A stretch of 16,549 nucleotides of DNA from JARRRL01 sp037380725 (lineage in GTDB: Bacteria > Pseudomonadota > Gammaproteobacteria > Pseudomonadales > JANQJO01). Location of the stretch: assembly GCA_037380725.1 (NCBI GenBank), contig JARRRL010000083.1, positions 1 to 16,549 on the forward strand, written 5' to 3'. Below the pieces are notes generated by a model that did no database searches, had not been told where the DNA came from, and saw nothing but the letters and a program-made list of their open reading frames with translations. Positions 14,403 through 16,549 of this stretch are shown piece after piece. A program made the position numbers and the translations under genes. Position 1 is the first letter of the stretch. Every line of letters starts with the position of its first letter.

Positions 14403-15806
14403 TCAAAGCGCTTTAAAGGCTTTAATACACCTATTTTTGGCGCTGGCCAAATCCACCATTGGTGCCGGGTAGCCTGTGGCTAACAAAGCGCTGCAACCAG
14501 GCTGGTGAATAGCTCTGGCAGACACGTTCTGTAATTCGGATACAAACTGTTTAATGAATTTGGCTTCGGGATCAAACCGTTGCGCCTGCCGCACGGGGCT
14601 CAAAATGCGAAAATATGGTGCAGCATCGGTACCGGTCGACGCACACCACTGCCAGCCACCATTGTTCGCGGCAAAGTGAGCATCCATCAACTGCTGCATA
14701 AAATAATCTTCACCCCAACGCCAATCAATCAATAAATACTTCACTAAAAATGTCGCCACCACCATACGCAGACGGTTATGCATCCAGCCTGTTTGATTTA
14801 ACTGACGCATGGCGGCATCCACCAGAGGAAACCCTGTGCGCCCTTCGCACCAAGCGGCAAACTGTTTTTTATCCTGGCGCCACACAAGCCGGTCTGTCTC
14901 AGGCTTAAGCGCACACCGCCGCGACACTGCCGGATTCGCCTGCAAAATATGCAGATAAAAGTCACGCCAGATTAGTTCATTTATCCAGGAATCACAACCC
15001 GCTTGCCCGCCGTGCAGTTCACCTTGATTGTGTATACGCGCACTGTGGACGCATATCCGCGGGGAAATGAGCCCCATACTTAAATAGGGCGACAAACCAC
15101 TGGTGCCCGGTAATGCAGGAAAATCCCGTTGCTGGTCATAAGCAAACAACTGTCGCTCAATAAACTGGCTTAATAAATGACGGGCGGATTTTTCGCTGGC
15201 CTCCGGCAAGGGGCCAGACTTATCTGCATTTATGAATGCGGCCACAGGGGTATTTTTTAGTACGCTGCTGCTACGCATGGGCTGTGGGGTTGGCACAGGT
15301 TGTAACAGCGTATGCGCTACCTGTAACCACCGGCGCTTAAACGGGGAAAACACTTTAAACGGCTGATTGCTTTTGGTTAATACTGCCCCAGGGGGAACCA
15401 CAACGCTGCCGTGAAAGGTTTTTATGGTCAACCCGGCCATGGCCGCGAGCTTGGCGACGGTCGTATCACGGCCTTGTTCGTCCAGCCCATACTCGCAATT
15501 AAATAACAATTGCTGCACACCTTGCGCCTGGGCATGCGTTAGCAAGGCCTTGGGAATATCAGCGAATCTGGGAAGGGTTAAAAGCGTCAGACCAATACGT
15601 AAACGCCTCAGGGTTTTGGCCAGAGCGTTAACCGCAGCCTGAGTAAAACACCTGCGCCGCTCACCCAGCCCATGCAGCTGCCATTGTTTGGGAGAGACAA
15701 TAAATACCGCCGAGACTTTGTCACTGGCAGTACAGGCAGCCGCGAGGGCCGGATTGTCATCAACACGTAAATCGTTACGAAACCATACCAATGAATGAAC
15801 GGGCAT
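14403..15806 (-). CDS. phrB: Deoxyribodipyrimidine photolyase (class I CPD type)
   Basis: A 467-residue enzyme (E. coli PhrB has 472) that uses blue light and FADH- to split cyclobutane pyrimidine dimers. The N-terminal antenna domain begins HSLVWFRNDLRVDDNPAL. FAD-binding motifs include TSGLSPYLSMGLISPR (235-250), NELIWRDFYLHI (276-287), GRTGFPLVDAAMRQL (322-336) and GWMHNRLRM (340-348). Then come DWRWGEDYF (361-369) and NNGGWQWCASTGTDAAPYFR (381-400). The electron-transfer tryptophans W309, W362 and W385 have the same spacing (53 and 23) as E. coli W306, W359 and W382, so the triad is complete. No truncation is seen. The ATG at 15806 has only a weak ribosome-binding site but matches the family N-terminus. 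It is a single gene with a hairpin just after its stop. Confidence 0.96.
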   Translation of the reverse strand: MPVHSLVWFRNDLRVDDNPALAAACTASDKVSAVFIVSPKQWQLHGLGERRRCFTQAAVNALAKTLRRLRIGLTLLTLPRFADIPKALLTHAQAQGVQQLLFNCEYGLDEQGRDTTVAKLAAMAGLTIKTFHGSVVVPPGAVLTKSNQPFKVFSPFKRRWLQVAHTLLQPVPTPQPMRSSSVLKNTPVAAFINADKSGPLPEASEKSARHLLSQFIERQLFAYDQQRDFPALPGTSGLSPYLSMGLISPRICVHSARIHNQGELHGGQAGCDSWINELIWRDFYLHILQANPAVSRRCALKPETDRLVWRQDKKQFAAWCEGRTGFPLVDAAMRQLNQTGWMHNRLRMVVATFLVKYLLIDWRWGEDYFMQQLMDAHFAANNGGWQWCASTGTDAAPYFRILSPVRQAQRFDPEAKFIKQFVSELQNVSARAIHQPGCSALLATGYPAPMVDLASAKNRCIKAFKAL

Positions 15807-16078
15807 AAATCATTACACATTGTTAATTAAGGTGCGAAGCATCATCCAAGGATGAATTATTCAGAGCTACCTGAGCGCCATTTAAGAATACGGTTTGCGA
15901 GAATTTGTAAAACCGGATTACATCAGGTTATATAAAGTACTTGGTTTTAGATAACGCGGACAGGGAAAATTATATTTCGGCGCCACGTCCACCGCAGAGA
16001 TAAGGTTATTAACGCTGCAGTGGCGACGGCACCGGGCAGCAGAACGGCAAGCACGAAGAATTACGTACTTTGTTGCTA

Positions 16079-16240
16079 ATGCATGCGCAGCAACATGGCC
16101 TTACCTTCAGGAAGAGCCGTCTGTCTGGACGGCTCGACGCATTCCTGTCTGACAAGGGCAACAAATCATCACTGATACAGTCTGCACTCGATCCGTATGA
16201 TCTACTTTGCGTCCATGCAAGTCTAAAAAAGTACAAATAA
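16079..16240 (+). CDS. Short unrecognised ORF, probably a gene remnant
   Basis: A 53-codon ORF ending TAA TAA, with a protein-like sequence (MHAQQHGLTFRKSRLSGRLD to LIQSALDPYDLLCVHASLKK). The same frame is open back to a TAA at about 16006, giving a further HEELRTLLL segment with a mildly ankyrin-like look, so the true gene may have been longer. A second frame upstream (about 15975-16077) also looks coding, which would fit a frameshifted remnant. No ribosome-binding site is clear. I cannot assign a family. Bases 15807-16005 otherwise show nothing but the photolyase leader. Confidence 0.35.
   Translation: MHAQQHGLTFRKSRLSGRLDAFLSDKGNKSSLIQSALDPYDLLCVHASLKKYK
16114..16135. repeat. 8-bp perfect hairpin
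   Basis: GAGCCGTC, loop TGTCTG, GACGGCTC. It lies inside the short ORF at 16079-16240 and has no adjoining T tract, so it is not a terminator. It may be a transposon-end or REP-type remnant, or simply chance in coding-like DNA. Confidence 0.55.
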
Positions 16241-16312
16241 TAAAACCGACCATTAACTCGAAACCATCGATAAGACATAATTCGTGGGTTTGGATCGGAC
16301 AAATAAGATTGT

Positions 16313-16435
16313 CTATTCCCTGCTACCAAGCAAAATGATTGCGTTGATCTTATGCGCAGCAGTACGATTGCGCTTCGCCCTATGTGCGATTCGCAACTCT
16401 TTTAGCGCTTCATCTGTTAGCCAAAAGTTTTTCAT
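16313..16435 (-). pseudogene. IS630-family transposase, N-terminal stub
   Basis: From the ATG at 16435 the minus strand reads 40 residues: MKNFWLTDEALKELRIAHRA, then KRNRTAAHKINAIILLGSRE and a TAG. The segment matches the start of IS630-family transposases, where the R-K/R-x-R-x-A-x-K-I-x-A-I-I-L-L-G-x-G-W stretch leads into the first helix-turn-helix. Here it breaks exactly where GW should follow, and the DDE catalytic domain is absent. The element's 5' end would lie in 16436-16549, which holds no other gene. Confidence 0.65.
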
Positions 16436-16549
16436 AGTGCAGAATGGCCTTGTTGCACGGAGAGAAGTTGCAGAATGATGCCGTAACAACTTGAAATTTC
16501 ACAAAAACATCCTTATCTTGTTGGTTACCAGACCTAAACGAGAAAGGGG

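Noticed and set aside
16009..16329. 106-codon minus-strand ORF downstream of the IS630 stub
   Set aside because: It is antisense to the coding-like plus-strand ORF and does not resemble the DDE domain of IS630 transposases; Cys/Ser/Arg-rich make-up suggests a shadow.

Overview
The window looks like a chromosomal segment of a mesophilic gammaproteobacterium with intermediate GC. The wrbA-DUF2069 gene pair, the RecQ and class I photolyase sequences and the IS91/IS630 remnants all fit that group. I cannot name the genus; an Oceanospirillales/Endozoicomonas-like host is only a guess.

Bases 1-7,210 are core-like and dense. A TraB/GumN-family gene cut by the window edge and an alpha/beta hydrolase read on the plus strand. 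They converge on a minus-strand block read in the order WrbA-like flavoprotein, DUF2069 membrane protein, small basic protein, RecQ. RecQ lacks about 47 residues that include helicase motif IV. Upstream of that block, also on the minus strand, lies a diheme cytochrome c lipoprotein of the RoxA/RoxB (rubber oxygenase-like)/MauG type with its own terminator-like hairpin.

Bases 7,300-13,750 are an accessory region with mixed composition and much decay. It holds a soluble protein with a C-terminal eukaryotic-type Ser/Thr kinase domain and an unknown 300-residue N-terminus, a broken Gfo/Idh/MocA oxidoreductase, a RimJ/RimL-type acetyltransferase, a frameshifted small helix-turn-helix ORF and an unrecognised coiled-coil protein. 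Three same-orientation repeats at about 10.35-10.56, 11.40-11.81 and 13.46-13.60 kb are all degenerate 3' ends of an IS91-family transposase gene on the minus strand. They tie the region together as a site of repeated rolling-circle-element activity and decay.

Bases 13,759-15,806 hold a two-CBS-domain protein, an orphan coding-like tail and an intact class I photolyase (minus strand) with a complete tryptophan triad. The last 740 bases hold a short unexplained ORF and the N-terminal stub of an IS630-family transposase.

I found no CRISPR array, tRNA, rRNA, toxin-antitoxin pair or recognisable multi-gene defence system. The best candidates for unusual biology are the RecQ lacking motif IV, the kinase protein and the RoxA-like cytochrome. 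The functional ideas about the accessory genes are inference from sequence motifs and context.
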